Shown here piece by piece: positions 31,466 through 42,090 of a stretch of 64,000 bases of DNA (position 1 is its first letter; the number at the start of each line of letters is the position of its first letter). The DNA lies in contig NC_053390.1 in NCBI RefSeq assembly GCF_905171765.1, positions 576,130,471-576,194,470 of the forward strand, in the 5' to 3' direction. The translations under genes were made by a program, and so were the position numbers. Under the pieces are notes generated by a model, which saw only the letters and a program-made list of their open reading frames with translations, was not told the DNA's origin and searched no databases. This DNA comes from Bufo bufo (lineage: Eukaryota; Chordata; Amphibia; Anura; Bufonidae).

Positions 31466-32821
31466 TTATGAGACTTCCTGGGCCCATACGTGTTTGAAAA
31501 AGGAAAGACGCCCCCCTACAGGGAGGTGAGGGAGAGGTACAGGAAAATCTAGAGGCGTAACAACAGGGGTAGCAAGGTTTATCCAAGAGCCTCTGAGAGG
31601 CCCATAGTTAGGAGGGCTTTGCCTCCCTGGTGGGTTTACGGGAGCGTCTAGAGAACTTTCTAGATGGCCCCCCCAGTCTCTACGTCCAACCTGCTGTCCT
31701 GGTCGGCCCCCGCGAGCTTGTCTACCCCTGCCCCGAAAGGGCTGTTGGGGGAGACTATTTCCCTTTTTATCCGAGAGACCCTCCATAATGGAGTCTAATT
31801 CTGAACCGAATAAGCGGTTTGGTTTGAAAGGAAGCCCACAGAGGTTATATTTGGAAGCATTGTCGGCATTCCAGGGCTTTAGCCACAGAGGTCTCCTAGC
31901 AGCAGACACTAGAGCCATTGTTTTCGCTGCCAATTTCAGCTGTAGCTGGGACGTGTCGCACAGGAAATCCATGGCCAGATTGACGGATTTGAAAGCGGCC
32001 AGGATGTCGTCTCGGGAGACACTCTGGTCGACATCCGTTTGGATTTGGTTCAGCCTGGCTCTAAGGAAAGAAGAGACCTCTGTGGCCGCAATGGAGGTTG
32101 AGGCCGAAGCTGCGGCCGCCGAGTAACCCCTTCTTAGGGTGCACTCTAGATAGGAGGGCAGAGGGTCCTGCAGACTAGACCCATCGTCTGCAGGAACCAG
32201 AGTGCGCCTGGACAGTTTGGCTATCGCCATGTCCACCTTAGGTATGGAACCCCATGATTCCACTAAGTGTTTAGCCATCGGAAACATTAACTTAAATTTC
32301 CGGGTGAGGACTGGGCCTTTTTCTGGCTTTTTCCATTCTGTGCGCATCACAGAAAGAAGGGTCTCATCTGCCTTAAAGACCCGCTGAGTCCGGCAGGCGG
32401 GATCGGAAGACTCCCCTATGTCGACATCATGGTCCCCCGACCTGATGGACTTTAGTAGCTTCTGTGTCTTTTCGGGTGGAAAGAAACATGAAGTTGATTC
32501 CTCCTCATCCGAGGAAGATGACCCCACAGAAAGGGGCATAGGTCTGTCAATGGGGGCGACAACTTCCATTGGAGTCTGAGAGGGAACCGGTAACCTCTCA
32601 TTTAGAAGGCGTACGACACCCTTGATGGAGTCGTCCATGTACGTCTTAGCCCACTGGTACATATCCTGCATAGACGGTTCTGTAGCGGTGCCAGAACGGC
32701 AGCTGTCGCACCTGGAATAGGGGCAACTCTCGTCAAGAGGCGTCTTGCAATCATAACAGGCCAGGTGTTTCCTCTTGGCCGCAGACTTCCGTTGCTGGTC
32801 TGACTCTCTAGGAGAAGCCAT
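31466..32821 (-). CDS. DIRS gag-like protein
   Basis: An intact 451-aa frame starting MASPRESDQQRKSAAKRKHL. A zinc-finger-like motif CYDCKTPLDESCPYSRCDSC lies at residues 22-41. A Ser/Asp/Glu-rich stretch (VGSSSSDEEEST) follows at about 97-108. The central helical domain has the usual DIRS gag wording (LVESWGSIPKVDMAIAKLSR, LRRGYSAAAASASTSIAATE, AMDFLCDTSQLQLKLAAKTM). The C-terminus is Gly/Arg-rich (FRGRGRQARGGRPGQQVGR), likely nucleic-acid binding. It probably packages the RNA. Length and order agree with other vertebrate DIRS elements. Confidence 0.85.
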   Translation of the reverse strand: MASPRESDQQRKSAAKRKHLACYDCKTPLDESCPYSRCDSCRSGTATEPSMQDMYQWAKTYMDDSIKGVVRLLNERLPVPSQTPMEVVAPIDRPMPLSVGSSSSDEEESTSCFFPPEKTQKLLKSIRSGDHDVDIGESSDPACRTQRVFKADETLLSVMRTEWKKPEKGPVLTRKFKLMFPMAKHLVESWGSIPKVDMAIAKLSRRTLVPADDGSSLQDPLPSYLECTLRRGYSAAAASASTSIAATEVSSFLRARLNQIQTDVDQSVSRDDILAAFKSVNLAMDFLCDTSQLQLKLAAKTMALVSAARRPLWLKPWNADNASKYNLCGLPFKPNRLFGSELDSIMEGLSDKKGNSLPQQPFRGRGRQARGGRPGQQVGRRDWGGHLESSLDAPVNPPGRQSPPNYGPLRGSWINLATPVVTPLDFPVPLPHLPVGGRLSFFKHVWAQEVS

Positions 32822-33559
32822 AGCTGAAACGAAAGAAGAAAATTAAAACATCCCTGAATTAAAAAACTAAGGGAGTAAAAGACATTGATTAGCGGCACGA
32901 ACCAGAGGAGAAAAGTCAAGCACTTTGAAAAATAGAGGCTGAATGGAATTCAGATATTAGACAACTCTCACTGAACACAGGAGACTCTGGAGCTAGCTTT
33001 TTAAAGCAGCGCAGCCAGAGACAGACTGAAGCTGTCAGGGAGCTTAAGAAGGGGACAGCTCCACCCAGGGGAGGGGCCCAGCCACTAGCACTCCCCCAGG
33101 AGTCAGAGTAACAGCTGTACGTCTTTAAACATTAGTGTGGTAAAGGAATACATCTTAACTGCCTTTACAACGCCCATCCCTCCTGAAAAACAACCCCCCG
33201 GCTGGCAGGAATTAGTTTGCTTTAAGCAGAAAGAAAAAACGACATCAGCCGAAAGACCGGAAGTGACGCCGCAGCAGGCAGCGCGTCACTTCCGGTCATG
33301 GCGGCGCCCATGCCCCGCCGAAGTCTGAGCGAGCCGAGGCATCCAGGAGGGGAAAACTCAGTAACACATCGCCCCCAAAAATCGCTAAGTTCAGCAGCTG
33401 AATGGGGGAATGAAAGAATAAGCGCAGGTTAGAAAGAGCGCTAGATGTAATGGACAAAAAAAGGAGACCAATCTGGAACATTGGAATAATGGTCTCCAAA
33501 CTCCCAGAGAGAGAGAGCTTCGCCAGTCCACCTGTCCAAAGGACAGAAAAAAACACGCT
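32822..33559 (-). other. DIRS 5' untranslated region
   Basis: Between the gag start and the high-coordinate terminal repeat. Short, unmatched open frames only; a promoter is expected here but no clear box is seen. GC-rich near 33250-33330. Confidence 0.55.
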
Positions 33560-33703
33560 GGGCTGGGGGGCAAACCCCTCCCTTTAAGGGAGCTGGAGTT
33601 CTTCTATTGGTTTTTCTTTGGGCTCATTAAAAATTCCGCCGGTCCTACCAGTCCACGGGGGGCAGTGAACCCCATCTGTGCTGCTGGTGGGACGTAAGGG
33701 AAT
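33560..33703. repeat. DIRS inverted terminal repeat, high-coordinate end
   Basis: Reverse complement of the repeat at 28934-29100; contains GGTCCTACCAGTCCACGGGG and ends GACGTAAGGGAAT. hAT-A sequence AGGACGTACG follows at 33704. Confidence 0.9.
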
Positions 33704-34110
33704 AGGACGTACGTATCTATCCTATTAATACACCCTGTAAATGGCTGTAGTACAATTAAACTTCACCGCTGAAAAAAATACTTTTTTTGTGCCACTAATA
33801 CACGCCACAAAAGGCTTTAGAACATATAACTGCACCGCTGAACGGGAAATATTATTTTTCTTTTGCCACTAATTCACGACAAAAAGGGCTTTATAACATA
33901 TAACTTCACCGCTGAACGGGAAATATATATATTTTTTTTCCACTATTACACGCCACAAAAGGCTTCAGAACATATAACTGCACCACTGAACGGCAAATAT
34001 ATTTTTTATTTTTCCACTATTACATGCCACAAAAGGCTTTAGAACATATAACTGCACCGCTGAACGGCAAATATATTTTATCTTTTTCCACTAATACACG
34101 ACAAAAGGGG
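33704..34110. repeat. ~70-bp tandem repeat of hAT-A
   Basis: Five or so units with CACTAATACACGCCACAAAA, GGCTTTAGAACATATAACTG and CACCGCTGAACGG. hAT-B has fewer units at 45700-45960. No coding content. Confidence 0.85.
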
Positions 34111-34820
34111 CTGTAATTTCCGCCCTCACCACACAACGTCTAATAAGCCCTTTTTTCCCGCTAATACAAGCCAAAAATTGCTTTACAACATATAACTGCA
34201 CCGGACAAGGCCAAATAAGACATAGAAATATTTCCTTGTAATTAACCCTGTTATTGCCTGTATCAAACAGCACTTGCACCCTAATAAGAACGGTTTGCTG
34301 GAATTACAGAGCTGTATAATGACCATTTGGATCTCCAGTCAGTGCAGCAAGGTGTAATGGGAATATTCCTATTACCCAGGCTGTAACCTCCCCTACTGAA
34401 CCCTGTTCAACATAAATGCTATGGAATGATTCCTCCCTATTCTTTCCCTACACCTTGAAAAATCTTTCCCTGCACTTGTAAATCGTTTTTAGAACAATGA
34501 TGTTTTTTCTAGCACAGTCCCTAGCGCTTCCTGAAGTCTCTCCCTGCACTAAGTAAGCTGTAAAATGGCAGAATCCAAGATGGCTGGGGCTATTTATAGG
34601 GCTATGACATCACAGGGCTGGCTGGCTGCTGATTGGCTGCATGCATGGCATTATGGGTGATCCCGCCTTCCCAGAGTCCCTTGCTCCATGTCCTCACACG
34701 TACAGCAGCATTTTAGGAAAAAATATGATTCGTTACCACAAATCGCGAGGAAATTCGGATTCGATTAAAACCTGAAATTTGGATCGAATTCCACTTCGTC
34801 CACTTCGTTTAGCCTGCACT
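34111..34820. other. hAT-A right-hand non-coding end
   Basis: Matches 45930-46570 of hAT-B almost base for base. Contains CTATTTATAGGGCTATGACA and, near 34730-34800, inverted echoes of the left terminus (CGAGGAAATTCGGATTCGAT). The final TAGAGATGAGCG-type terminus is missing. Confidence 0.7.
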
Positions 34821-34957
34821 ACAACACCAATGACTGGAAGACATCAGCAAAAAGTAACTGGACAACGGCGCCAAACAGTGATTAAAAAAAAAAAAAAAAA
34901 AAAACAGTGCCCAAATTAGACTACCAGTGACTGAAAAACACCAAACAGTGAGTGGAC
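34821..34957. repeat. 24-bp minisatellite, block 3
   Basis: Units of the same 24-bp array, with an A-run at about 34886-34905. Nearly identical to block 6 at 46571-46704. Confidence 0.88.
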
Positions 34958-35372
34958 TAGTGTTGATCGCGAATATTCTAATCACAAATTTTTATCGCGA
35001 ATATCGGCACTTCGAGAATTCGCAAAGATCTAGAATATAGTGCTATATTTTTGTAATTGCGAATATTCTAGATTTTTTTCATTAGTACCCTCACTGCTTC
35101 TTGCTTGTGGGCCAATGAGAAGGCTGCAATATCTTTGTCTGAGCTTAGCAACATCACTAGCAACCAATAGGAAACTCCCCAGAAGCCATTTTTTACTGTT
35201 TTTTGCAGTTCTGAGAGAGAGCAGTGACATTGCTATGCTCTGTGCTTACATCTGGATCCTATTGCTTATCCAAAAACATTAGATAGTTAGCTCATATATA
35301 TGATACAGATAGTTAGTGGGAGATGTAGGTTAGATAGTGTAGGTTAGATAGTGATATAGTGTAGCTGATAGG
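34958..35372 (+). mobile_element. hAT-D fragment, left end
   Basis: Starts TAGTGTTGATCGCGAATATT after GAGTGGAC, exactly like hAT-G at 46705. Homology to hAT-G stops at about 35372, where another repeat replaces its right end. Non-coding. Confidence 0.78.
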
Positions 35373-35855
35373 TAGAGAATGTCCCAAACTATACGCTGGA
35401 GAACATAGCTTGTTCACGTTCGCCGCGGCGGGCGAACATATGCGATGCTCGGTCCGCCCCCTATACATCATCATTGAGCAAACTTTGACCCTGTACCTCA
35501 CAGTCAGCAGACACATTCCAGCCAATCAGTATACCCTCCCTCCCAGACCCTCCCACCTCCTATCAAAAAGCAAGGACAGCATCCATCTTAGATTCATTCT
35601 GAAGCTGCACTGCAGTGTAACAAATTTGACTAAGTTGTAATCGCAATGCGATTAATACAGGTTATATTAATCGCATTGTGAATTCAACTTAGAGCTGGGT
35701 TCCTAATGGTTGTATTGCTAGAATATAACGAAGATTAAGAATATAGTGCTATATTCGTTATATTCGTCAATTCTAGCAATACAACCATTAGGAACTCAGA
35801 TCTAAGTTGCAATCGCAATGCGATTAATGCAGGTTATTTTCGCGTTCGCCGTTCA
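35373..35855. mobile_element. hAT-E fragment with internal palindrome
   Basis: Contains CGGCGGGCGAACATATGCGA and a second half (about 35632-35840) that is an imperfect palindrome with arms including AATCGCAATGCGATTAAT and CTAGCAATACAACCATTAGG. It ends at ATTTTCGCGTTCGCCGTTCA next to minisatellite. Non-autonomous; exact ends uncertain. Confidence 0.6.
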
Positions 35856-35901
35856 CCACCAAACAGTGAATGAACGACAACACCAAACAATGACTGGACA
35901 A
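35856..35901. repeat. 24-bp minisatellite, block 4
   Basis: Two units between hAT-E and hAT-F; the last 8 bases CTGGACAA form the hAT-F target duplication. Confidence 0.8.
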
Positions 35902-36474
35902 TAGAGATGGCCTTGCGGTTCGCCCAGCCGTCGTTTTGCGGCAAACTTTGCTTATTCGCGATTCGCCCATCATGCGAACATATGGCGATATTCGCACGCG
36001 CCATATTTTTTTGCATAGCGCCGAACTTTGACCCATGACACATCCATCAGGTGGGACAGGACAGCCAATTGAGACGTTTCAGCACGTGGACACATCCCCT
36101 ACCCTATAAATAAACCTGATCTGGCAGCCATTTTACATTCTGTTTTTTGCCAGTGTAGGGAGAGGTTGCTGTGTGGAGCAAAGACAAACTGTTAGGAACA
36201 CCAAACGCTTGCTAATAGGGCCACAAAATACCTTTTGAGGACTGGTATAGGTGTGCTATCGATAGGTGTGGCATAATGAGGGGTGTGATATACTTATAAT
36301 ATACTTTCTAACATTATATTATAGTGTATTTGTATTGTGCAGCAGTTGCGTGCGGTTCTGCTGCAAAACCGTAGCTAGATAGAGGGACAAACGCTATTGG
36401 AGTAACTAATTGCAACGGGTGTGTGATATACCTGTTGCCCCCCAAAAAACTGGTTGAGGGCTGCGATATACATT

Positions 36475-37115
36475 CTTCCACAAAATCCTGATTGAGGAGT
36501 GCTATATACCTGTTTCACCAAATACTGATTGAGGGGTGCCATATATCTTCTTCCACAAAATCCTGATTGAGGGGTGCTGGTGCTATATACCTATTCCGCC
36601 AAATACTGATTGAGGGGTGTCATATACCTTCTACTAAATACTGATTGAGGGGTGCTATTGCTATATACCTTTTTCCACATAATATTGATTGAGGGGGGCA
36701 ATACACCTACTTCCACAAAATACTGATTGAGGGGTGCCATATACCTGTTTCCGCCAAATACTGATTGAGGGGTGCTATATACCTGTTTCCGCCAAATACT
36801 AAGTGCAGGGTGCAATATACCTTCTTCCACCAAATACTGATCGAGGGCTGCAATACACTTGCTTCCACAAAATACTGATTGCGGGGTGCCATATACCTGT
36901 TTCCGCCAAATACTGATTGAGGGGTGCTATATACCTGTTTCTGCCAAATGCTGATTGAGGAGTGCCATATACCTTCTTCCACCAAATACTGATTGAGGGC
37001 TGCAATACACTTGCTTTCACAAAATACTGATTGAGGGGTGCCATATACCTGTTTCCACCAAATACAGATTGAGGGGTGCCATATACCTTCTTCCACCAAA
37101 TACTGATTGAGGCCA
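36475..37115. repeat. 38-bp minisatellite of hAT-F
   Basis: About 16 units of TACTGATTGAGGGGTGCCAT then ATACCTGTTTCCGCCAAA, some with CTTCTTCCACC variants. Two higher-order types alternate (ATATACC and ATACACTTGC forms). The period is not a multiple of three, so apparent frames on the minus strand cycle through all frames and are not genes. Confidence 0.9.
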
Positions 37116-37595
37116 TTTTGTGGTGCTTAACTTTGAACTTCCGAAACAGCTCGTAGCCTAGTTCACGGACTGTCCTCTGTATTTCAGCATGGGCCCGGGT
37201 CAGATGATATCCCCGCCCCAACATGCGCTGCAAGATAAAGATGCAAGCATATAATCCCAATTTTTTAAAATACTAGTATTGAAAATAAGGTCTTCAACAA
37301 AACAGCAAAAAGTATTTAAGTCTTTGAAGGGGAAATATTAGATTTACTGTTACGGTTAGAAGATCGTATTGTATTGCGATTGCATGTTTGTGGAGTCTGA
37401 GCAATCGGATATTGTACAACTGAGCAGAGATGTACCTGTCTAGTGAAGGGAAGGTACAGTATCGGGTGTAAAGCTGGTTCGCCTCCCCGTGGTGCACCCT
37501 GGGTAACTCTAAATGAACTAGCAAATACTGGCGGTCTGACAAATAAAGATTCTCCTGAGTCCTGACCAACAGGACACAAACTATAATCTATAGAC

Positions 37596-37617
37596 TGTGT
37601 GTGTGTGTGTGTGTGTG
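37596..37617. repeat. TG microsatellite
   Basis: About eleven TG dinucleotides inside hAT-F. Confidence 0.9.
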
Positions 37618-38307
37618 GTATATAGTGTGCGGCAGGAAAGCGGATGTGCAATGTGCATGTGAGAGATATTTCTCTGCTGTACATGCTACAGACATAGTGC
37701 TGTGATGTTGCAACAATAATTAGTGCACCAATTACTAATATCTACTAAGACCTTATAAAATGTGAAGTTTTGTGAACTGCGGGGAAAAAAATCGCATCAT
37801 TAGGGATTTTCACAATGGCGCATTTTTTTAGACACTCTGCATATAAAGCGATTGTTCTGACATGCATGTGAAATGAAATCAAATACACTGCTTTAATGTC
37901 AAATTACTTACAGTGATCAGGAGTTCTTCCTCAACATAGCGAAAATTGCTGCCAACCATCTTTTCTGATCGCATCCAAATTTGAGTCGGTGGAAACCATT
38001 TGCTGTAGTAGGCCACGCCTATTTTGCAAAAGCACATACGTGGAAATTACATTGCCGATATTTCACAATGAAAAAATGTATAAATGGAGATCCCAAATTC
38101 GCATAATACATCTGGTATGTCACTGTCCATGTTGTGGAACGATTTGTGCACTTCTAGTAAGTATTTTGTGGCTGTAAATATGACCTGAAGGTTTTTCAGG
38201 TTCGGCTTTAATTAAAGTGAATGGGGCCCGCCGTGAACTTGTGGTTTGCAAACATTTGATCGCGATCGCATTCGCGAATCGTCCTGGCCGATGTTCGTCC
38301 ATCACTA

Positions 38308-38440
38308 CTGGACAACACCACCATACAGTGACTGAACAACAACAGCAAACAGTCACTGAACAACTGCAAATAGTGCCTGAACTGTACCACCAAACAGTGA
38401 CTGGACAACATCACCAAACAGTGACTTAATAACACCACTG
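38308..38440. repeat. 24-bp minisatellite, block 5
   Basis: Five units after hAT-F; interrupted by the 3' end of a CR1-type LINE after AATAACACCACTG. Confidence 0.88.
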
Positions 38441-38657
38441 TGAGGAATCTGACGAGATATAAAATAGTAACATAGTTTATAAGGCTGAAAAAAGACATCT
38501 GTCCATGCAGTTCAGCTTGTTGTCCTGCTAATTGATCAAAGGAAGGCAAAAAAAAACTTTGAGGTAGAAGCCAATTTTCCTCACTTTAAGGGGGAAAAAA
38601 TTCCTTCCCGACTCCAATCAGGCAATCAGAATAACTCCCTGGATCAACGACCCCTCT

Positions 38658-38855
38658 CTAGTAGCTATAGCCTGTAATATTATTACACTCCAGAAATACA
38701 TCCAGGCCCCTCTTGAATTCCTTTATTGTACTCACCATCACCACCTCCTCAGGCAGAGAGTTCCATAGTCTCACTGCTCTTACCGTAAATAATCCTCTTC
38801 TATGTTTGTGTACAAACCTTCTTTCCTCCAGACACAGAGGATGTCCCCTAGTCAC
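38658..38855 (-). pseudogene. LINE ORF2 C-terminal fragment
   Basis: A frame with RAVRLWNSLPEEVVMVSTIK, the signature near the end of CR1/L2 ORF2 proteins (RVVNDWNSLPxEVV type). Continues the RT at 39020-40034. Confidence 0.75.
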
Positions 38856-39019
38856 AGTCCTGGGGATAAATAGATGATGGGAGAGATCTCTGTACTGACC
38901 CCTAATTTATTTATGTATAGTAATTAGATCTCCCCTCAGTCATCTTTTTTCTAAAATGAATAACCCTAATTTTGATAATCTTTCAGGGTACTGTAGTCCC
39001 CCCCATTCCAATTATTACT

Positions 39020-40034
39020 TTAGTTGCCCTCCTCTGAACCCTCTCCAGCTCTGCTATGTCTGCCTTGTTTACAGGAGCCCAGAACTGTACATAGTACTCC
39101 CATATGTGGTCTGACTAGTGATTTGTAAAGTGGTAGGACTATGTTCTCATCACAGGCATCTATGCCCCTTTTGATGCAACCCATTAACTTATTGGCCTTG
39201 GCAGAAGCTGCCTGACACTGGTTTCTACAGCTTAGTTTGCGGTTTGCCAAAATTCCTTGGTCCTTTCCCATGTCAGTGTTACCGAGTGATTTACCATTTA
39301 GTATGTACTGGTGACTTGCATTATTCCTACCCATGTGCATAACCTTACATTCGTCAGTGTTAAACCTAATCTGCCCCTTCTCTGCCCAAGCCTCCAATCT
39401 ATCCAGATCCATCTGTAGCTGTATAGTGTCCTCTTTAGTGTTAATTACACAGTTTAGTGTCATCTGCAAAAATAGATATTTTACTGTGCAAGCCTTCTAC
39501 AAGATCATTAATAAATATATTGAAGAGGATAGGGCCCAATACTGAGGTACCCCACCCCTGAGGTACCCCACTAGTGACAGTGACCCAATCTGAGTGTGTA
39601 CTGTTAATAACCACCCTCTGTTTTCTATCACTCAGCCAGTTACTTACCCACATACAGACATTTTCCCCAAGTCCAAGCATTCTCATTTTATATACTAACC
39701 TTTTATGTGGTACAGTGTCAAATGCTTTGGAGAAGTCTAGATATACGACATCCATTGATTCGCCGCTGTCAAGTCTAGAACTTACCTCCTCATAGAAACT
39801 GATTAAATTAGTTTGACATGACTGATCCCACATGAAGCCATGCTGATATGATGTTATGCTCTTATTTTCATTGAGGTACTCCAAGATAGCATCTCTTAGA
39901 AAACCTTCAAACAGTTTACCCACGACAGATGTTAAACTTATTGGCCTATAGTTTCCGTGCTCTGTTTTTGGACCCTTTTTGAATATTGGCACCACATTTG
40001 CTATGCGCCAATCCTGTGGAACACTCCCTGTCAT
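39020..40034 (-). pseudogene. LINE reverse transcriptase, broken
   Basis: Two overlapping frames. 39441-40034: [69 protein letters not shown] and the active site SIFADDTKL. The frame then shifts at about 39465 to 39020-39469 ([38 protein letters not shown]). The extra residues in [11 protein letters not shown] compared with PQGSVLGP show a small insertion. RT for target-primed retrotransposition when intact; here dead. Confidence 0.88.
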
Positions 40035-40080
40035 TATAGAGTACCTTAAATATCAGAAATATGGGTCTGGCTATGACATT

Positions 40081-40599
40081 ACTTAGTTCTTTTAGGATAC
40101 AGGGGTGTTAAGGATGCTCTCAATGTATTTGCTCTACTGCTCCAAATTGTTATGATCCTAGGATTTTACATGCATGGAAGAAACAGCACTAACACCAGGG
40201 AGAGTCAAAGCATTTCTCATTTATTACAGGAAATCAAGCAGTTTATAAGTACATCAGAGGGGGCACCCCTCCTGAGGCTCGTGGCATTGTTCCATTGGCT
40301 AGGATACAAAAATAATAAAAGAGATAACACTTGGCATCTGTGCATTGTGCATTATTTTACTAACTTTGGTATGCAAACTATGTAAACATCTAAGTGCAAG
40401 CGTCATATTGTAATGGCTTCACATTAACATCAGTACAGCATACATCATATATGACACATCAGGGAGGAGGGTCCTCTTGGATAAGGTGAAGTCATTGTGC
40501 TTTTTGTCCCAACTTGAGTGAATAAGGCGTTGTCTGAGAGCTGGAGGATATAGGGGCCATCTTAGTTGATCAAGAATGATATCCACATTTCTATCAGGA
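40081..40599. other. Unassigned sequence between LINE and DIRS fragment
   Basis: No recognised coding frame. May be the 3' part of the DIRS fragment that follows, but no terminal repeat is seen. Confidence 0.4.
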
Positions 40600-41130
40600 C
40601 TATAGCCTGCAGAACTTTTCTGCCAAATGCTAAGTCTTGTTTTAAATTATGGTAACATCAATCCTGTAATGTTTTATAAACGTATGTGGACTTGACCACA
40701 TCGCTGCTTTACAAATTTGTCCCATAGAGGCTTCTGCCCTTTCCACCCAGGAGGCTGACACTGCTCTAGTGGAATGAGCCCTGAACGTTGCAGGGGGGGC
40801 TTTTTATTCCATAGCTTAATAGACTTCACAAATAGATATTTTTTCCATCCAGCCAGGGATGTTTTACGGCTCTAAACCCCTTATTTGCTCACTTAACCTG
40901 AACAAAAGTATAGTCAGATTTCCTCCGTTCCTTAGTAGCTTCAAGTAGTGTAAAACATAATGCCTTGCATCTAGTTTATGAATAGTTTCTTTTCTCTCTG
41001 GTTTTGGATCTTCACACAATGAGGCATGAACAATCTTCTCTTGTCTATGAAATTTTGAGACTGCTTTTGGCAAAAAGGAAAGATTCCTTTTCAAAACAAT
41101 CCTATCTTCTAAGACCTTTTAAGAGCTTGA
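40600..41130 (-). pseudogene. DIRS tyrosine recombinase fragment
   Basis: The minus frame 40864-41094 gives LSFLPKAVSKFHRQEKIVHA and LDARHYVLHYLKLLRNGGNL, a block of DIRS recombinases lying before the HxxR box. Further down, EQCQPPGWKGQKPLWDKFV-like remains of the AEASMGQICKAA segment appear in broken frames to about 40650. It belongs to a different DIRS lineage from 28934-33703. Truncated on both sides. Confidence 0.65.
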
Positions 41131-41505
41131 ATCTTACTCACTCTGCAGGCAGATGATATAGCTACTGGGAAGACAGGGAGACATTTATTTTTTGTGGATA
41201 AAAATGTTGCATGTCATGGGGATTGTGGACTTTTCTGTCATATTTGGTCAAATTTTGCGACATTTGGTGAGACTCGCCACTTTTCAAAGTGGTCTGTGCT
41301 TAAGGGAAAAAAATTAGATTAGGTCTGGACTATAGCACATTTACCATGTGTGACTTTTGCAAATGTCACACAAAAGTCACATCTTCATGCCAAGCAAACA
41401 GCTGTAATGGAAACTGAACACTTTCCACTTTGTGCTATATAAAAAAAATGAAGGAAAAAAAATATTGTATTCGGAATATGTCTGAAGTGGATGGAGAACC
41501 AGCCT
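41131..41505. other. Unassigned sequence
   Basis: No gene or repeat boundary recognised. Confidence 0.4.
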
Positions 41506-42090
41506 TTAACCCCTTCACGACAACAGCCGTACATGTATGGTGGATGTCAGCACTTTAAAGATGGCGTCCACATAGGGTGGCCACAAGCTTCACCTCAAAA
41601 AGCCGGACCTCACCGGCCATGCCTAACTCAGCGAAGTCAGGCCCCTGCCTCAGTAAAGCCACGCCCCCCATCGCTGGCCGAGAAAAAAATGGGGGGAGGA
41701 GAGGGAAGAACTTTCTTATTGGAAGGTTAACTGGGGGCAGCCGGGGTGCTTCTCTCCCCCTCAGTCAGCCACAGGTAGACATGTCTGTGGCTCTACTGAC
41801 TGGGGGTGAGAGAAGCCTCAGTCAGTTGCTGCAGCTCACGCTCAGACAGTGCAGCGCTGCTGTCTGAGTGTGAGCTACTAAAAGGGTGGACATCCCTGTG
41901 TCCATCCAGGCCCTGCGCCGGACGAAGGACAGGGAGCCAGAAAACCGGACTGTCCGGCCTAAAAGCAGACGATTGGCCACCCTACGTCCACACCAGAGTT
42001 TCACACATACACCCAGGTCCAGTGCCTGCGATCAGCGATAACTTTTAACCCCTCAAATGCAGTGGTTGATTGTGACCACGGCATCAAAGC
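41506..42090 (+). mobile_element. piggyBac-like remnant, probable
   Basis: Begins TTAACCCCTTCACGACAACA at 41506 with the TTAA target typical of piggyBac elements, followed by GCCGTACATGTATGG. After the MITE insertion the text resumes with AACCCCTCAAATGCAGTGG and GTGACCACGGCATC, also usual for this family of frog repeats. No transposase. The right end is lost to the next LINE. Confidence 0.45.
41573..41984. mobile_element. hAT-type MITE with 8-bp target duplication
   Basis: A 412-bp element with terminal inverted repeats TAGGGTGGCCA and TGGCCACCCTA, flanked by perfect CGTCCACA duplications at 41565-41572 and 41985-41992. No coding capacity. Nested in the piggyBac-like remnant. Confidence 0.88.

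Larger units (their letters stand above)
28934..33703 (-). mobile_element. DIRS-type tyrosine-recombinase retrotransposon
   Basis: A 4770-bp element coding on the minus strand for a gag-like protein, RT, RNase H and tyrosine recombinase, in DIRS order. Inverted terminal repeats of about 140 bp lie at both ends, and an internal complementary region at 29146-29228 carries the fused ends. hAT-B shows the empty site GGCTAATAGGACGTACG near 45676, so the insertion is exact with no target duplication, the hallmark of YR elements. RT and RNase H are joined by a deletion, so this copy is non-autonomous, though gag and recombinase domains are largely open. Confidence 0.93.
5594..34820 (-). mobile_element. 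Composite hAT-A element with nested insertions
   Basis: The left terminus is TAGAGATGAGCGAATTTTTC at 5594. After removing nested insertions, its pieces are 5594-6364, 7059-7525, 10930-11628, 25274-26667, 28556-28933 and 33704-34820. The same order, minus most of the transposase region, is present in the paralogue hAT-B at 43349-46570, which supports the reconstruction. A broken BED-less hAT transposase is encoded on the minus strand. The right end lacks the matching terminal motif and passes directly into minisatellite, so the element looks truncated there. It is a dead element that served as a landing pad for at least five later insertions. Confidence 0.78.
35902..38307. mobile_element. hAT-F non-autonomous transposon
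   Basis: A 2406-bp element with ends TAGAGATGG and, inverted, TAGTGATGG, flanked by perfect 8-bp duplications CTGGACAA (35894-35901 and 38308-38315). The flank is minisatellite in which CTGGACAA also occurs in neighbouring units, so the duplication alone is weaker evidence than usual, but the ends agree with it. No transposase; the interior has a 38-bp tandem array and a TG run. Confidence 0.85.
38441..40080 (-). mobile_element. CR1/L2-type LINE, 5'-truncated
   Basis: Minus-strand non-LTR retrotransposon. Its 3' end at 38441 reads, on the minus strand, TTTTTCAGCCTTATAAACTA then TGTTACTATTTTATATCTCG, the usual tail region of frog CR1/L2 elements. RT fragments follow upstream. The 5' part is missing beyond about 40080. 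Several frameshifts make it a dead copy. Confidence 0.85.

Noticed and set aside
36591..37260. Repeated aromatic-rich frames (YSTPQSVFGGN type)
   Set aside because: They arise from the 38-bp array of hAT-F and shift frame with each unit.
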